From Hymenobacter yonginensis (GTDB taxonomy: Bacteria > Bacteroidota > Bacteroidia > Cytophagales > Hymenobacteraceae): DNA of 64,000 nucleotides. A program made the translations under genes and the position numbers. The stretch covers positions 2,728,001 to 2,792,000 of the forward strand of contig NZ_CP115396.1 in the NCBI RefSeq assembly GCF_027625995.1, read 5' to 3'. Below, piece by piece: positions 45,435 to 56,451 of the stretch (within the stretch, counting starts at the first letter, position 1; each line of letters opens with the position of its first letter). The notes beneath the pieces are model-generated. The model did not search any database, was not told the DNA's origin, and saw only the letters and a program-made list of their open reading frames with translations.

Positions 45435-45540
45435 AGTTTTAGAATTTTGGGTCTTGGGAACTTAGGGGCTCAGCTTTTTGCGGCAGTGGTATCTGGTAAA
45501 ACCAAGACCCCAAACTCCCAAGCCCCCAACTACTGATTTA
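45435..45540. repeat. Word-repeat island filling the actB-actC gap
   Basis: The left part (45435-45474) contains TTTTGGGTCTTGGGAACTTA; the right part (45500-45540) contains ACCAAGACCCCAAACTCCCA. They are inverted variants of one word pattern. The island starts nine bases from the actB stop and runs to the actC start. A related word (GGGGACTTAGGGTCTTG) also lies upstream of actB at 48560-48580. Confidence 0.6.
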
Positions 45541-48500
45541 CGCGTTGCGAACTTCTTCCGTGTTGCGGATTTTCGTCAGATAGGTCATGTTCGGCTGTAC
45601 GTTGATGGCGTCGAGCACGTGGAACGCACGCTCGCCGTCTTCCCGACGCAACAGCTTCGACAGACGCGACTCGGGGTCACGCATATCGCCGAATACGATA
45701 GCCTGCGTGGGGCAGGACTGGGCGCAGGCCGAAACAATCTCGCCATCCTTCGGACGACGCTTTTCCTTTTTAGCTTCGAGCTTGCCGAGCTGGATACGCT
45801 GCACGCAAAGCGAGCATTTCTCCATCACACCACGGGCACGTACCGTTACGTCCGGGTTCAGCACCATGCGGCCGAGGTCGGTGAACATGTGGCCGTTCAC
45901 AGCTTCGAACTTCTCGTTGGAGTAGTACGAGAACCAGTTGAAGCGACGCACCTTGTACGGACAGTTGTTGGCGCAATAGCGGGTACCAACGCAACGGTTG
46001 TAGGTCATCTGGTTGAGACCTTCCGAGCTGTGGGTGGTAGCCAGTACGGGGCACACCGTTTCGCAAGGAGCGTGGTTGCAGTGCTGGCACATCATCGGCT
46101 GGAAGATAACCGAGGGGTTCTCGGAAGGGTCTTCCATAGCGGCGTAGGTCGCCAGCTTGCCTTTGGTTTCGAAGTCCTCCTTGCTGGCGTCGGAGCTGTA
46201 GTAGCGGTCGATGCGCATCCAGTGCATCTCGCGGCGGTTGATAACCTCCTGCTTGCCTACTACGGCCACGTTGTTTTCAGCCTGACACCCTACCACGCAC
46301 GAGCCGCAGCCGATGCAGGAGTTGAGGTCGATGGCCATGCCCCAGTGGTGGTTCTTGTACTCGTAGTCCTGCCACAGCGAAACCTTGTTGGGCTTCACGT
46401 TGCCTTCCGGCGTCGTGAGCAGTTCGTACTCGGTTACTTCTTTCGGGTTTTTGATGTACTGGGCCAGCGTCGACTCCTGCACCACCGGCTTGCGGTCCAT
46501 AATGGTGTGGTGGGTCTGAGTCTGGGCGATAGGCGAGGTAGCACCGGTTTTCTCCAGCGTCACCGAGTTGGCGTACTGAACAGCACCGTTGCGCATCACC
46601 GCCAATGGCAGTACGTTCTCCCCTACTTTATCACCTACTTTGCCAGCTTTGGTGCGGCCGTAGCCGAGGGCAATCGAAACCGAGCCAGCGGCCTGGCCGG
46701 GCTGAATTAGTACGGGCAGCTCAATGGACTTGCCATTGGCAGTTACTTTCAGCACGTCGCCTTGGGCCCAGCCTTTTTCCTCGGCCATCTTGCGTGGCAC
46801 GGCCACGTAGTTGCCCCAGGTGGCTTTCGATACCGGATCAGGCAGTTCCTGCAGCCAGGGGTTGTTGCCTTCCGAGCCATTGCCGACACCTACTTTTTCG
46901 TAGATGAAAAGCTCCGTGCCCGTGAGCTTGGGAGCCGAGTTGATAGCGCTGATGGCTTCGGCGGCACCCATGGCAGCACCTTGTGCAGGAGCAGCTAGCA
47001 GGGCCGAGCCCATGGCTACACCATCGTGTACCGCTTTGTCCCAAGCTTTAGCATCGCCGCCGGTTACGGCCTGCCACTGAGCGCGGAGGTAGTTGTAGTA
47101 GCTGGTTGGGTTACCGGCCCAAGTCAGCAGCGAATCCTGCGCCTGACGCGTGGCAAACAGCGGCGAAATCACCGGCTGGGCCAGACTCAGGTAGCCGCGC
47201 TTCGGCTCGTAGTCGTTCCACGACTCCATCCAGTGGTGGTCGGGAGCAGCGTACGTGCATAGGCTGCCGGTTTCGTCGAGACGGTCGTTCAGCGAAATAG
47301 TGGTTTTCACTTTACCACCTTTCAGCGCTTCGGCCAGCTGAGCACCCATCGGGTGGTCGAACACGGGGTTGGCGTGGTAGAAAATCACCGTGGCAATCTG
47401 GCCACCGATGATATCCTTCACCAACCGGTCCATGCGGGCGTCGTCGCCCTGGCGCACCATCGAGGGCGCGGCTACGTCGACGGCAGCACTGCCGAGGCTT
47501 TGGTTGATGGCGGTAACGAGGGCCTGAACAGCCGGGTCGTTGGAACCCGAAACCACGAGGCCACGGCTGCCAGCTGCTTTCAGGTCGGCAACGGCCTTTT
47601 TCAGCTGTGGGCTGCTAGCAGCAGCGCCGCCAGCAATACCGTTGTAGAGGGCAATGGCGGTAGCGCCCATTTCCGAAGGCTTCACCGGTACCCGTACGTC
47701 GGCGTTAGAGCCGGTCAGGGTCAGGGCGCTTTCGAACTGGTAGTGGCGCGACATGGAGCGCTTGTCGGAGCTAACCTTGCGGTTGGTCACGTACTGGCGC
47801 GCGAATTCCACCGGCGAAATCCAGGTACCGAGGAAGTCGGCACCCAGGCTCACAATGATATCGGCTTTGCTGAAGTCGTAGCTAGGCAGCACACCGCCGT
47901 TTGCGCGGAGCAGGCCCGAAGCCGAATTCACGTCGTACATGACGTGCTCAGTCCCGGCGTAGCGGGTCGCGAATTCAGCAATAACTTTCTTGGTGCTGGG
48001 GCTGATGATGGTCGGCGACACAATGGCGACGCGGCCACCCGCGGCCAGAGCCGTGCGGATTTCCTGGTCAACCTGGTCTTTGTCCTTCTTCGCGCCTTTG
48101 ATGGCGAAGTGCTGCAGACGAGCACCGTCATAGAGGCTCAATACCGAAGCCTGGGCGCGGGCCGACAAGCCACCACGTGTAATTGGCGACTCAGGGTTGC
48201 CTTCCAGCTTGATCGGACGACCCTCGCGGGTCTTCACCAGCACGCTGTTGTAGTCCTGGCCCGTGAAATAAGTGGAGGCGTAGAAGTTGGCGATGCCTGG
48301 ATCTACTTCTTCCGGCTTATTCAGGTAAGGAATAGCCTTTTTGATGGGGGTTTCGCAGCTGGCGAGGGTAGCGGCGGCCAGGCCGAAGCCCATGAGCTTG
48401 AGGAAGTCGCGACGCGGGGCTACCGTAGCGTCGGAAGAGCCATAGGTTTCCTTCACCGGCAGGAAGTCCGCAAACTCGGTGAGTGCATTCTTCATGAACT

Positions 48501-48555
48501 CCGGTGAGTTCTCCAGTTCCTCAATTCCCTTCCAGTACTTGGGCGACTCTTGCAT
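45538..48555 (-). CDS. actB: Alternative Complex III subunit ActB (molybdopterin-type + 4Fe-4S)
   Basis: 1005 residues. An N-terminal Tat-like segment (RRDFLKLMGFGLAAATLASC) includes a lipobox-like Cys. A molybdopterin-oxidoreductase-like domain (about 85-700) follows, which in ACIII lacks the cofactor. A ferredoxin-type domain (about 735-950) completes it, with Cys runs SCIGCGSCVVGCQAENN, MMCQHCNHAPCETVCP, CVGTRYCANNCPYK and CSLCVQRIQLGK / SACAQSCPTQ. These runs imply several Fe-S clusters linking the ActA hemes to ActC. Start at ATG 48555. Second gene of the operon. Confidence 0.96.
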   Translation of the reverse strand: MQESPKYWKGIEELENSPEFMKNALTEFADFLPVKETYGSSDATVAPRRDFLKLMGFGLAAATLASCETPIKKAIPYLNKPEEVDPGIANFYASTYFTGQDYNSVLVKTREGRPIKLEGNPESPITRGGLSARAQASVLSLYDGARLQHFAIKGAKKDKDQVDQEIRTALAAGGRVAIVSPTIISPSTKKVIAEFATRYAGTEHVMYDVNSASGLLRANGGVLPSYDFSKADIIVSLGADFLGTWISPVEFARQYVTNRKVSSDKRSMSRHYQFESALTLTGSNADVRVPVKPSEMGATAIALYNGIAGGAAASSPQLKKAVADLKAAGSRGLVVSGSNDPAVQALVTAINQSLGSAAVDVAAPSMVRQGDDARMDRLVKDIIGGQIATVIFYHANPVFDHPMGAQLAEALKGGKVKTTISLNDRLDETGSLCTYAAPDHHWMESWNDYEPKRGYLSLAQPVISPLFATRQAQDSLLTWAGNPTSYYNYLRAQWQAVTGGDAKAWDKAVHDGVAMGSALLAAPAQGAAMGAAEAISAINSAPKLTGTELFIYEKVGVGNGSEGNNPWLQELPDPVSKATWGNYVAVPRKMAEEKGWAQGDVLKVTANGKSIELPVLIQPGQAAGSVSIALGYGRTKAGKVGDKVGENVLPLAVMRNGAVQYANSVTLEKTGATSPIAQTQTHHTIMDRKPVVQESTLAQYIKNPKEVTEYELLTTPEGNVKPNKVSLWQDYEYKNHHWGMAIDLNSCIGCGSCVVGCQAENNVAVVGKQEVINRREMHWMRIDRYYSSDASKEDFETKGKLATYAAMEDPSENPSVIFQPMMCQHCNHAPCETVCPVLATTHSSEGLNQMTYNRCVGTRYCANNCPYKVRRFNWFSYYSNEKFEAVNGHMFTDLGRMVLNPDVTVRARGVMEKCSLCVQRIQLGKLEAKKEKRRPKDGEIVSACAQSCPTQAIVFGDMRDPESRLSKLLRREDGERAFHVLDAINVQPNMTYLTKIRNTEEVRNA

Positions 48556-48654
48556 TTGTTATGGGGACTTAGGGTCTTGCGGGCGCGGGCCGGGTTTTCT
48601 GAGTCGGCGCCGCCGGCAAGTTGAAGGCTTTTTTTAAAGGCGTTTCGGCGGAGA

Positions 48655-48700
48655 ATCCTGCGCCGCCGGGAAGATAAGCTTTCCGGCGGCGCAGGATTCA
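48655..48700 (-). terminator. Hairpin 13 bases after the actA stop
   Basis: GAATCCTGCGCCGCCGG pairs perfectly (17 bp) with CCGGCGGCGCAGGATTC. There is no T-run directly after it, though AAAAAAAGCCTTC follows further on. It may attenuate or stabilise the act transcript and is not a strong terminator. Confidence 0.6.
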
Positions 48701-48709
48701 GTCAGGCGA

Positions 48710-50056
48710 TTAGTAGTGGCACTTCGAGCACTCCGTGCCGCCGTTCGACGACACCGTGAAAGGAGCGGCACCATTGGCGCTGTCGTGCAGCTTCACCAGG
48801 TTGTTGTAGTAGCCGTTGCCCTTCGTGTTGAGCGGAGTTTCGCGGTGGCAGTTGATGCACCAGCCCATGGTAAGGGCCGAGTACTGGTACACTACTTCCA
48901 TGTTCTGGATTGGACCGTGGCAGGTCTGGCACTCGATGCCGCCCACTTGCGTGTGCTGCGAGTGGTTGAAGTACGCCAGATCGGGCAGGTTGTGCACGCG
49001 CACCCACTGGATAGGCTGCTTGCGCTCAATAGCACGGTAGATCTTCTTGATCTCGGGCGACTCCGTCTTGATCTGCGAGTGGCAGTTCATGCAGATGTTG
49101 GCCGAAGGAATGTTAGCCGACTTGCTCTTGTACACCGAGGTGTGGCAGTAAGCGCAGTTGATCTGGTTTTCACCGGCGTGCAGCTTGTGCGAGAAGGCAA
49201 TTGGCTGGGTAGGCTGGTAGCCCTGGGTCAGGCCCACACCCATAGCACCTTGTACCGAAGTGTAGAGAATAGCCAGTACGAATACTACACCAGCAATGCC
49301 ACGCAGCACCGGCGACTTGTAGAGCTTGCTCCAGTCGGTGCGCTGCTCCAGCACTTCCACGTCGCGACCATCAAGGTCTTTACGGCCGCGGAGCACGTCC
49401 TTCATGATGTTGGCAATGATAACCAGCGTTACCACCAGCACAATCAGCACCACTACCAATACGATGAGCAGGATGTCCATGTACTTACCACCACCATCAG
49501 CTTCACCGTTGGCAGCCGCTGTACCGTCAACAGCAGCTTGGTCACCACTATTTGGCTTGAGCTTAGTATCGGTACCACCCTGACCTTCCTGCGAAGTCAC
49601 GTAAGCAATGATGGAGGTAATCTCCGTGTCGCTCAGCTGGAAGCTGGGCATCTGCTGCTTCTGGTACTGGTTGTAGATTTTCACGGCGTACTCGTCGCCG
49701 CTGGCCACTACTTTGCTGGAGTTCTTGATCCAGGGAATCAGCCAGGAGATGGGGCGGCGCTTGGTGATGCCAGCCAAGGCGGGACCTACCACCACGTCGT
49801 TGACGGCGTGGCACTGGGCGCAGTTGCCTTTAAAGAGGGCATCGCCGGCGGCGATGGCAGCGGCATCGCCACCGCCAGCAGCGGGAGCAGCCGCCGTAGC
49901 GGGAGTGGCGGCAGCCGTAGCGCCGGGTGCCACACCTTCTTTGCTCACGGCCGGAGCCGACCCAACATCCTGCGCCGAAGAGTTACCTACGGCAGCAAAC
50001 GTCAGGAAAAGAGCGAGAAAGAGGCGGGAAAGGGGACGAAGTCGGATGCTATTCAT
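48710..50056 (-). CDS. actA: Alternative Complex III subunit ActA, with fused N-terminal cytochrome c
   Basis: 448 residues. Signal peptide (to about residue 28), Ala/Pro-rich linker, cytochrome c-like domain with heme motif CAQCH (79-83), a linker, membrane helix 193-216 (ILLIVLVVVLIVLVVTLV), a second helix near 251-267, then a pentaheme domain with CAYCH (301-305), CMNCH (322-326), CQTCH (376-380), CINCH (400-404) and CSKCH (443-447), one residue from the C-terminus. It accepts electrons from ActB. The monoheme domain is additional to the family's five-heme core. First gene of the act operon. Confidence 0.94.
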   Translation of the reverse strand: MNSIRLRPLSRLFLALFLTFAAVGNSSAQDVGSAPAVSKEGVAPGATAAATPATAAAPAAGGGDAAAIAAGDALFKGNCAQCHAVNDVVVGPALAGITKRRPISWLIPWIKNSSKVVASGDEYAVKIYNQYQKQQMPSFQLSDTEITSIIAYVTSQEGQGGTDTKLKPNSGDQAAVDGTAAANGEADGGGKYMDILLIVLVVVLIVLVVTLVIIANIMKDVLRGRKDLDGRDVEVLEQRTDWSKLYKSPVLRGIAGVVFVLAILYTSVQGAMGVGLTQGYQPTQPIAFSHKLHAGENQINCAYCHTSVYKSKSANIPSANICMNCHSQIKTESPEIKKIYRAIERKQPIQWVRVHNLPDLAYFNHSQHTQVGGIECQTCHGPIQNMEVVYQYSALTMGWCINCHRETPLNTKGNGYYNNLVKLHDSANGAAPFTVSSNGGTECSKCHY

Positions 50057-50104
50057 AGCACAAATTGACTGGAAAAAAGAAACGCGGGGGGTGCTTCAAG
50101 GCCA

Positions 50105-50135
50105 CAAATGTAGGTCGGGAAACCCAGAGAACAAA
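50105..50135 (-). promoter_or_regulatory. Consensus promoter of the act/cta operon
   Basis: On the minus strand TTTG (50132-50135), a 19-base spacer, then TACATTTG (50105-50112), an exact match to the Bacteroidota -33 TTTG / -7 TAnnTTTG promoter. It ends 48 bases before the actA ATG. Confidence 0.8.
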
Positions 50136-50365
50136 CCCGTTCGGGCTAATTTTCGCCCTGCGAAGCTTGTCTGGAAGCATTCTAAAAGGAATTCTGATTC
50201 CTCTTTATATAGGTGATGCAGGCTTGCTACTCAGGGCTTTCCTTCTCTGCTTTTGTTAACTACTGCCTACGCATAAGGTTTGCCTGCTGATAAATAAGCT
50301 ATTAGGCTTTTCTGGCCCGCTAGGTATATTCTGAAATGACTGTGCTGGTAATAGGATAAAAAGCG

Positions 50366-50373
50366 TATCTTTG
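50366..50373 (+). promoter_or_regulatory. -7 box TATCTTTG of the rpsF operon
   Basis: An exact TAnnTTTG match, 43 bases before the rpsF ATG. Only a weak -33 candidate (TGTG) is seen. Confidence 0.6.
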
Positions 50374-50416
50374 CCGGCTCATTGATTTTTTTCACATCAT
50401 ATTTCACCCCGTCGTA

Positions 50417-50791
50417 ATGGAAGTAAGAAATTACGAGACGGTCTTCATTCTGACTCCCGTTCTGAACGAGAGCCAAGTGCAAGAGACGGTCGAGAAGTTC
50501 TCGCAGGTGCTTAAGGAAAATAGCGCCGACATCATCAACACTGAAGCTTGGGGCCTTAAGAAACTGGCGTACCCAATTCAGAAGAAAAACACCGGCTACT
50601 ACTTCCTCGTGGAGTTCACTGGCTCGGGCAACATTGTGGACACGCTGGAACTCGCGTTCCGTCGTGACGAGCGGATCATCCGCTTCCTCACCACCGTGCT
50701 GGACAAAAACGCAGTAGCCTACGCCGAGCGTCGTCGTAAGGGCGAAATGAACCAGCAGAAAGCTAAACAATCGGAAGCCGTTGCCCAGTAA
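50417..50791 (+). CDS. rpsF: 30S ribosomal protein S6
   Basis: 124 residues. [20 protein letters not shown], then [20 protein letters not shown], match bacterial S6. It pairs with S18, encoded ten bases downstream. The Gln-rich C-terminal tail ([13 protein letters not shown]) is typical of the phylum. Start at ATG 50417. Confidence 0.97.
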   Translation: MEVRNYETVFILTPVLNESQVQETVEKFSQVLKENSADIINTEAWGLKKLAYPIQKKNTGYYFLVEFTGSGNIVDTLELAFRRDERIIRFLTTVLDKNAVAYAERRRKGEMNQQKAKQSEAVAQ

Positions 50792-50801
50792 GCCTAAGAA
50801 G

Positions 50802-51053
50802 ATGAGTCTCGCCAACGAACGTATCCACAAGCAGGATACCCGCAAGAAGTATTGCCGCTTCAAGAAGAACGGCATCAAGTATGTTGATTACAAGGATCCG
50901 AACTTCCTGCTGAAGTTTGTGAACGAGCAGGGCCGCATTCTGCCCCGCCGTATCACGGGCACCAGCCTCAAGTTCCAGCGCAAGGTAGCTCAGGCTGTGG
51001 CCAAGGCTCGCCACCTCGCCCTGATGCCTTACGTAACCGACTCGTTGAAATAA
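50802..51053 (+). CDS. rpsR: 30S ribosomal protein S18
   Basis: 83 residues. RKKYCRFKKNGIKYVDYKDP, GRILPRRITG and QRKVAQAVAKARHLALMPY are S18 signatures. Binds 16S rRNA with S6. ATG 50802 (MSLANERIHK) is the start; the frame from TTG 50781 overlaps the rpsF end. The stop is followed directly by a word-repeat island. Confidence 0.97.
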   Translation: MSLANERIHKQDTRKKYCRFKKNGIKYVDYKDPNFLLKFVNEQGRILPRRITGTSLKFQRKVAQAVAKARHLALMPYVTDSLK

Positions 51054-51137
51054 GTTGTCAGTGTTTAGTTGTCAGTTGTCAGTTAACGGTCTTGTGCCTG
51101 CACAGTGACTAACAACCAGCAACCAGCAACTAACAAC
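51054..51137. repeat. Word-repeat island between rpsR and rplI
   Basis: The left arm, GTTGTCAGTGTTTAGTTGTC and onward (from 51054, directly after the TAA stop), is inverted against ACTAACAACCAGCAACCAGC and onward (ending 51137). It leaves 11 bases before the rplI ATG. The word is AGTTGTCAGTTG. Confidence 0.65.
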
Positions 51138-51148
51138 TCTATAAAGAC

Positions 51149-51592
51149 ATGGAAGTAATTCTGAAAGACGACGTAAAGGGCCTGGGCTACAAGAACGACA
51201 CCGTAACGGTGAAGCCCGGCTTCGGTCGCAACTACCTGCTCCCGCAGGGTCTGGCTATCCTGGCCGACAAGACCAACAAGAAAATCGTTGCTGAAAACAT
51301 CCGTCAGGCTGCTCACAAAGCCGACAAAGTGAAAGGCGACGCTCAGGCTATTGCCGACAAAATCGGTGACGTAGTTCTGGACATCCCAGCCAAAGTAGGT
51401 GAGAGCGGCAAAATCTTCGGCCGCGTAACCACGCTGCAGCTGGCCGACGCCCTGAAGGCTAAAGGTATCGACGTAGAGCGCAAGCGCCTCTCCTTCGACC
51501 AGGAGCCCGGTTCGGTAGGCGAGTACACCGCTACGGTGGACCTGCACCGCGAAGTGAAGCACAAAGTGCGTTTCAACGTGGTAGCTGAATAA
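51149..51592 (+). CDS. rplI: 50S ribosomal protein L9
   Basis: 147 residues. The N-terminal MEVILKDDVKGLGYKNDTVT and GFGRNYLLPQGLAI match the L9 RNA-binding domain; FGRVTTLQLADALKAKG belongs to the C-terminal domain. Third gene of the S6-S18-L9 operon, ending in a terminator. Confidence 0.97.
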   Translation: MEVILKDDVKGLGYKNDTVTVKPGFGRNYLLPQGLAILADKTNKKIVAENIRQAAHKADKVKGDAQAIADKIGDVVLDIPAKVGESGKIFGRVTTLQLADALKAKGIDVERKRLSFDQEPGSVGEYTATVDLHREVKHKVRFNVVAE

Positions 51593-51608
51593 GCTCATTC
51601 TCTTGAAG

Positions 51609-51645
51609 AAAGGCCCGGCTGTTTGCACAGTCGGGCCTTTTTTTT
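51609..51645 (+). terminator. Terminator of the rpsF-rpsR-rplI operon
   Basis: AAAGGCCCGGCTGT pairs with ACAGTCGGGCCTTT around TTGC, followed by a run of eight T. Confidence 0.9.
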
Positions 51646-51758
51646 ACCTGCTTCGGCACTGCCTGCTTTCCCTGCAGGAACATGGCTCCGGGAGCAGCGT
51701 GTTTGGTTGAACGCACGATGTTGAGTAGGTTGCCCGTCCGTTGGCTTGTTTTGGCCGT

Positions 51759-51766
51759 ATCTTTTA
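51759..51766 (+). promoter_or_regulatory. -7 box (TATCTTTT) four bases before the GSCFA start codon
   Basis: One mismatch from TAnnTTTG. Transcription would start at or next to the ATG at 51770, implying a leaderless or nearly leaderless mRNA. Confidence 0.4.
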
Positions 51767-51769
51767 GGA

Positions 51770-54286
51770 ATGTTTCGCACTGAATTACCGCTTACTCCGC
51801 ACCCGCAGCAGCTGCCGCTCTCCGCGCGCGTGCTGACTATCGGCTCCTGCTTTTCCGACAGCATTGGCTCGCGCCTCGCTGCCGACAAGGTGGCGACGCT
51901 GGTTAACCCGTTTGGCACCGTTTTCAATCCGCTGGCCGCCTGCCGCCTGCTGCGCGCCGCCGCGGGCGAAGAGCAGGACTGGCAGCAGCACGTGGTAGAG
52001 GCCCGCGGCCGCTGGCAGAGCCTCGACCTGCACGCCACGCACGGCGCCGACTCGCCGGTGGAGCTGTTGCAGCACACCCAGCAGCTACTGCGCGACACGG
52101 GCGTATTTGTGGCCACCGCCGATGTGGTGGTGCTGACGCTGGGCTCGGCGTGGGTGTACCGCTACAAGGAAACCGGCGAGTTGGTGAGCAACTGCCACAA
52201 GCTGCCCGCCGAGAAGTTTGAGAAAGAGCTTCTGACGCCGGATGAAATCATCAATACGGTAGCGGAAACGCATGCCTACCTGCGGCTGCACAATCCAAAG
52301 CTGTGCTTTGTGCTGACGGTAAGCCCGGTGCGCCACGCCAAGGATACGCTGCCGCTGAACGCCGTAAGTAAATCGGTGCTGCGGGTGGCCTGCCACTACC
52401 TGAGCGAGCTGCTGCCCGACGTATCGTACTTTCCGGCCTATGAGCTGCTGCTGGACGATCTGCGCGACTACCGCTTCTACGCGGAAGACATGCTGCATCC
52501 GTCGAAGGTGGCGGAAGACTACATCTGGGAGCGGTTTGCCCGCACCTACTTTGATGCGGGCTTCGGCCGCTTCCGCAAGGAATGGGAGGCTGTGCGCCAG
52601 GCCCTCAGCCACCGTCCGCTGCACGTGGCCGCGCCGGAGCACCGCCAGTTCCTGGAAAGCACGCTGGCCAAGCTGGAGCGTCTGGCTTCGCAAGCCGACG
52701 TGCGGATGGAACTGCTGGAAGTGCGCCATCAGCTGCAGAATCTGCCTCTGCCCGTGGCCAAGCCCGAGCCGGAGCTGGAAGACGATGGCGAGGAGCGGAT
52801 TGACATTGGCGCCTACGCTGCGCCAGCAAAAGCCCAGCCGTCGGCACCTGCGCCCGCGGTGGCCGAAGAAGTGGAGGAGTTCGAGGAATTCGAGTCTGTT
52901 CGGGGTGACGATACCGCTGCCCCGGATGTGCTGACTGAAGACGACGAGGACGCTGAAGACGACGATGCCGCCACGGCTGAGTCGGATGCTGCCGACGTGC
53001 TGGATGCCCTTGCGCCGAAGAAAAAGCGCCGGAGCCGCGGTGGCGCCAAACGCAACAAGAAGAAGCATGCTGCCCGCCTGGCCGCAGAGCTGGCCGCCGC
53101 CGAAGGCGGTGCGTTACCGGCCGAGCAGGCAGTAGCCCCTACCCCACTTCCCGCGGCCCCCGCAGTATCGGTTATGGCCGACCCGGAAATGGCACCGCAA
53201 ACGGCACTCGAGCGGCGGAAACGCAACTCGCGCCGGGGACGGGGCCGAGGCCAGAATGCCGCGCAGGCCACCGACAATGCCGAGGCCATGGTGACCGTGG
53301 ACGCTCCAGAGGAGTTGCTTCCGGCCGCCGCAAATGAGCCAGCCAGCACTGAGCCAGCCCTTACCAGTGCGGCCCTGCCCCAGGAGCAGCCAGCCATCCA
53401 GCAGCCTGAAGCCACGGCACCCGCTACAGACCAGGAGCCTGAGGAAGCTGATGCCGCGCAACGTCCGGCGCGCACGGGCCGCTCGGCCAGCGAAAAGCGC
53501 GCCGATGCACTGCGCAAGCCACATCGGAGCGGCGCGCATCAGAAGCCACTGTACGCCGGCGAGCCGGCACCGGAAAGCCCGGAGCCTGCTGCATCAGTTC
53601 CTGCGCCAGAAACAGCGCCCAAAGCTGCGCCCGCCATTCCGTTAACGGTCGGCACCGGTGCTTCCGGCCGCCTGACGGAATCCGGCAAGGCGACTCTCAG
53701 TGCCCGCCCTGCTACTGTTCCCACTCCTACCCTCTCACCAACTGTGGCAGCGCCTGTGGCACCAGAAGCACCGGAACCCGTACGGACGCCTGCGCCTGCC
53801 GCAGAAGCAGCCAGCAGCGCTCCTGCAGCCACAACAGCAGTGCCCAAGGCACGCCGGGCGCCAGCTCGCAAAGCCAAAGTCACTCCTGCCGCCGTACCGG
53901 CACCAGACGTTTCGGTCGCAGCCGCAGCTCCTGTTCAGGAAGCTACTGCGGAAGCACCAGCAACCCCGGAACCCGCCGCTCCATCAGCCACTAAGCCCAA
54001 AGCGGTCCGGCCACCACGCAAGGCCAAGCCGGCCCCGGCCGCCCCGCAGGCTCCCGAACCAGTGACGGAAGCAGCCGTGGCGCCAACAGCCCCGGCCCTG
54101 AAGCCAGCTAAACCAGCTCGGCAGGCAGCCGCCAAGAAGCCTACGGCCCCGAAAGCCCCGGCTACGAAGAAGGCTGCCCCAGCGAAGAAAGCAGCCCCGG
54201 CCGCTAAACCGGCACCGGCCGACAAGCCCGCCCGGCCACCGCGTAAGAAGCCTGCCAAACCGGATACTCCGCCGGAAAACGCTTAA
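51770..54286 (+). CDS. GSCFA-domain protein with long basic Ala/Pro/Lys tail
   Basis: 838 residues. Residues 1-310 form a GSCFA domain (SGNH-hydrolase-like): [20 protein letters not shown], then [11 protein letters not shown] and [14 protein letters not shown], and late [17 protein letters not shown]. From about residue 340 to the end, the chain is low-complexity. It first is acidic, then holds a Lys/Arg cluster ([20 protein letters not shown]), then Ala/Pro/Glu, and finally histone H1-like blocks of Pro-Ala-Lys ([20 protein letters not shown]). GSCFA members are small; such a tail is unusual. ATG 51770 is the start. Substrate unknown. Confidence 0.85.
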   Translation: MFRTELPLTPHPQQLPLSARVLTIGSCFSDSIGSRLAADKVATLVNPFGTVFNPLAACRLLRAAAGEEQDWQQHVVEARGRWQSLDLHATHGADSPVELLQHTQQLLRDTGVFVATADVVVLTLGSAWVYRYKETGELVSNCHKLPAEKFEKELLTPDEIINTVAETHAYLRLHNPKLCFVLTVSPVRHAKDTLPLNAVSKSVLRVACHYLSELLPDVSYFPAYELLLDDLRDYRFYAEDMLHPSKVAEDYIWERFARTYFDAGFGRFRKEWEAVRQALSHRPLHVAAPEHRQFLESTLAKLERLASQADVRMELLEVRHQLQNLPLPVAKPEPELEDDGEERIDIGAYAAPAKAQPSAPAPAVAEEVEEFEEFESVRGDDTAAPDVLTEDDEDAEDDDAATAESDAADVLDALAPKKKRRSRGGAKRNKKKHAARLAAELAAAEGGALPAEQAVAPTPLPAAPAVSVMADPEMAPQTALERRKRNSRRGRGRGQNAAQATDNAEAMVTVDAPEELLPAAANEPASTEPALTSAALPQEQPAIQQPEATAPATDQEPEEADAAQRPARTGRSASEKRADALRKPHRSGAHQKPLYAGEPAPESPEPAASVPAPETAPKAAPAIPLTVGTGASGRLTESGKATLSARPATVPTPTLSPTVAAPVAPEAPEPVRTPAPAAEAASSAPAATTAVPKARRAPARKAKVTPAAVPAPDVSVAAAAPVQEATAEAPATPEPAAPSATKPKAVRPPRKAKPAPAAPQAPEPVTEAAVAPTAPALKPAKPARQAAAKKPTAPKAPATKKAAPAKKAAPAAKPAPADKPARPPRKKPAKPDTPPENA

Positions 54287-54300
54287 TCCTTTATAATTCG

Positions 54301-54334
54301 AAACCCGGCCCCCAGCGGCCGGGTTTTGTTTTTT
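54301..54334 (+). terminator. Terminator after the GSCFA gene
   Basis: AAACCCGGCC pairs with GGCCGGGTTT around CCCAGC, then TGTTTTTT. Confidence 0.8.
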
Positions 54335-54351
54335 CACCTCCTCTCCTGCTC

Positions 54352-56382
<2,031 letters not shown>

Positions 56383-56417
56383 CGTGAACTTCTGCAGCAC
56401 CGCGCCGGGCCAGCGTG

Positions 56418-56425
56418 TATCTTTA
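56418..56425 (+). promoter_or_regulatory. -7 box (TATCTTTA) of priA
   Basis: One mismatch from TAnnTTTG, 26 bases before the TTG start. An overlapping TACCTTTC lies six bases further on. Confidence 0.45.
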
Positions 56426-56451
56426 CCTTTCGCTTTCTGACTGATTTTCCT

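Larger units (their letters stand above)
50057..50416. other. 360-base divergent control region between actA and rpsF
   Basis: No ORF is supported. It holds the actA promoter (50105-50135) and the rpsF -7 box (50366-50373). The central part is AT-richer, with no hairpin that I trust. Confidence 0.6.

Noticed and set aside
50057-50416. Possible tRNA or small RNA gene in the actA-rpsF gap
   Set aside because: No cloverleaf or T-loop sequence (GGTTCGA type) is seen; promoter boxes account for the conserved parts.
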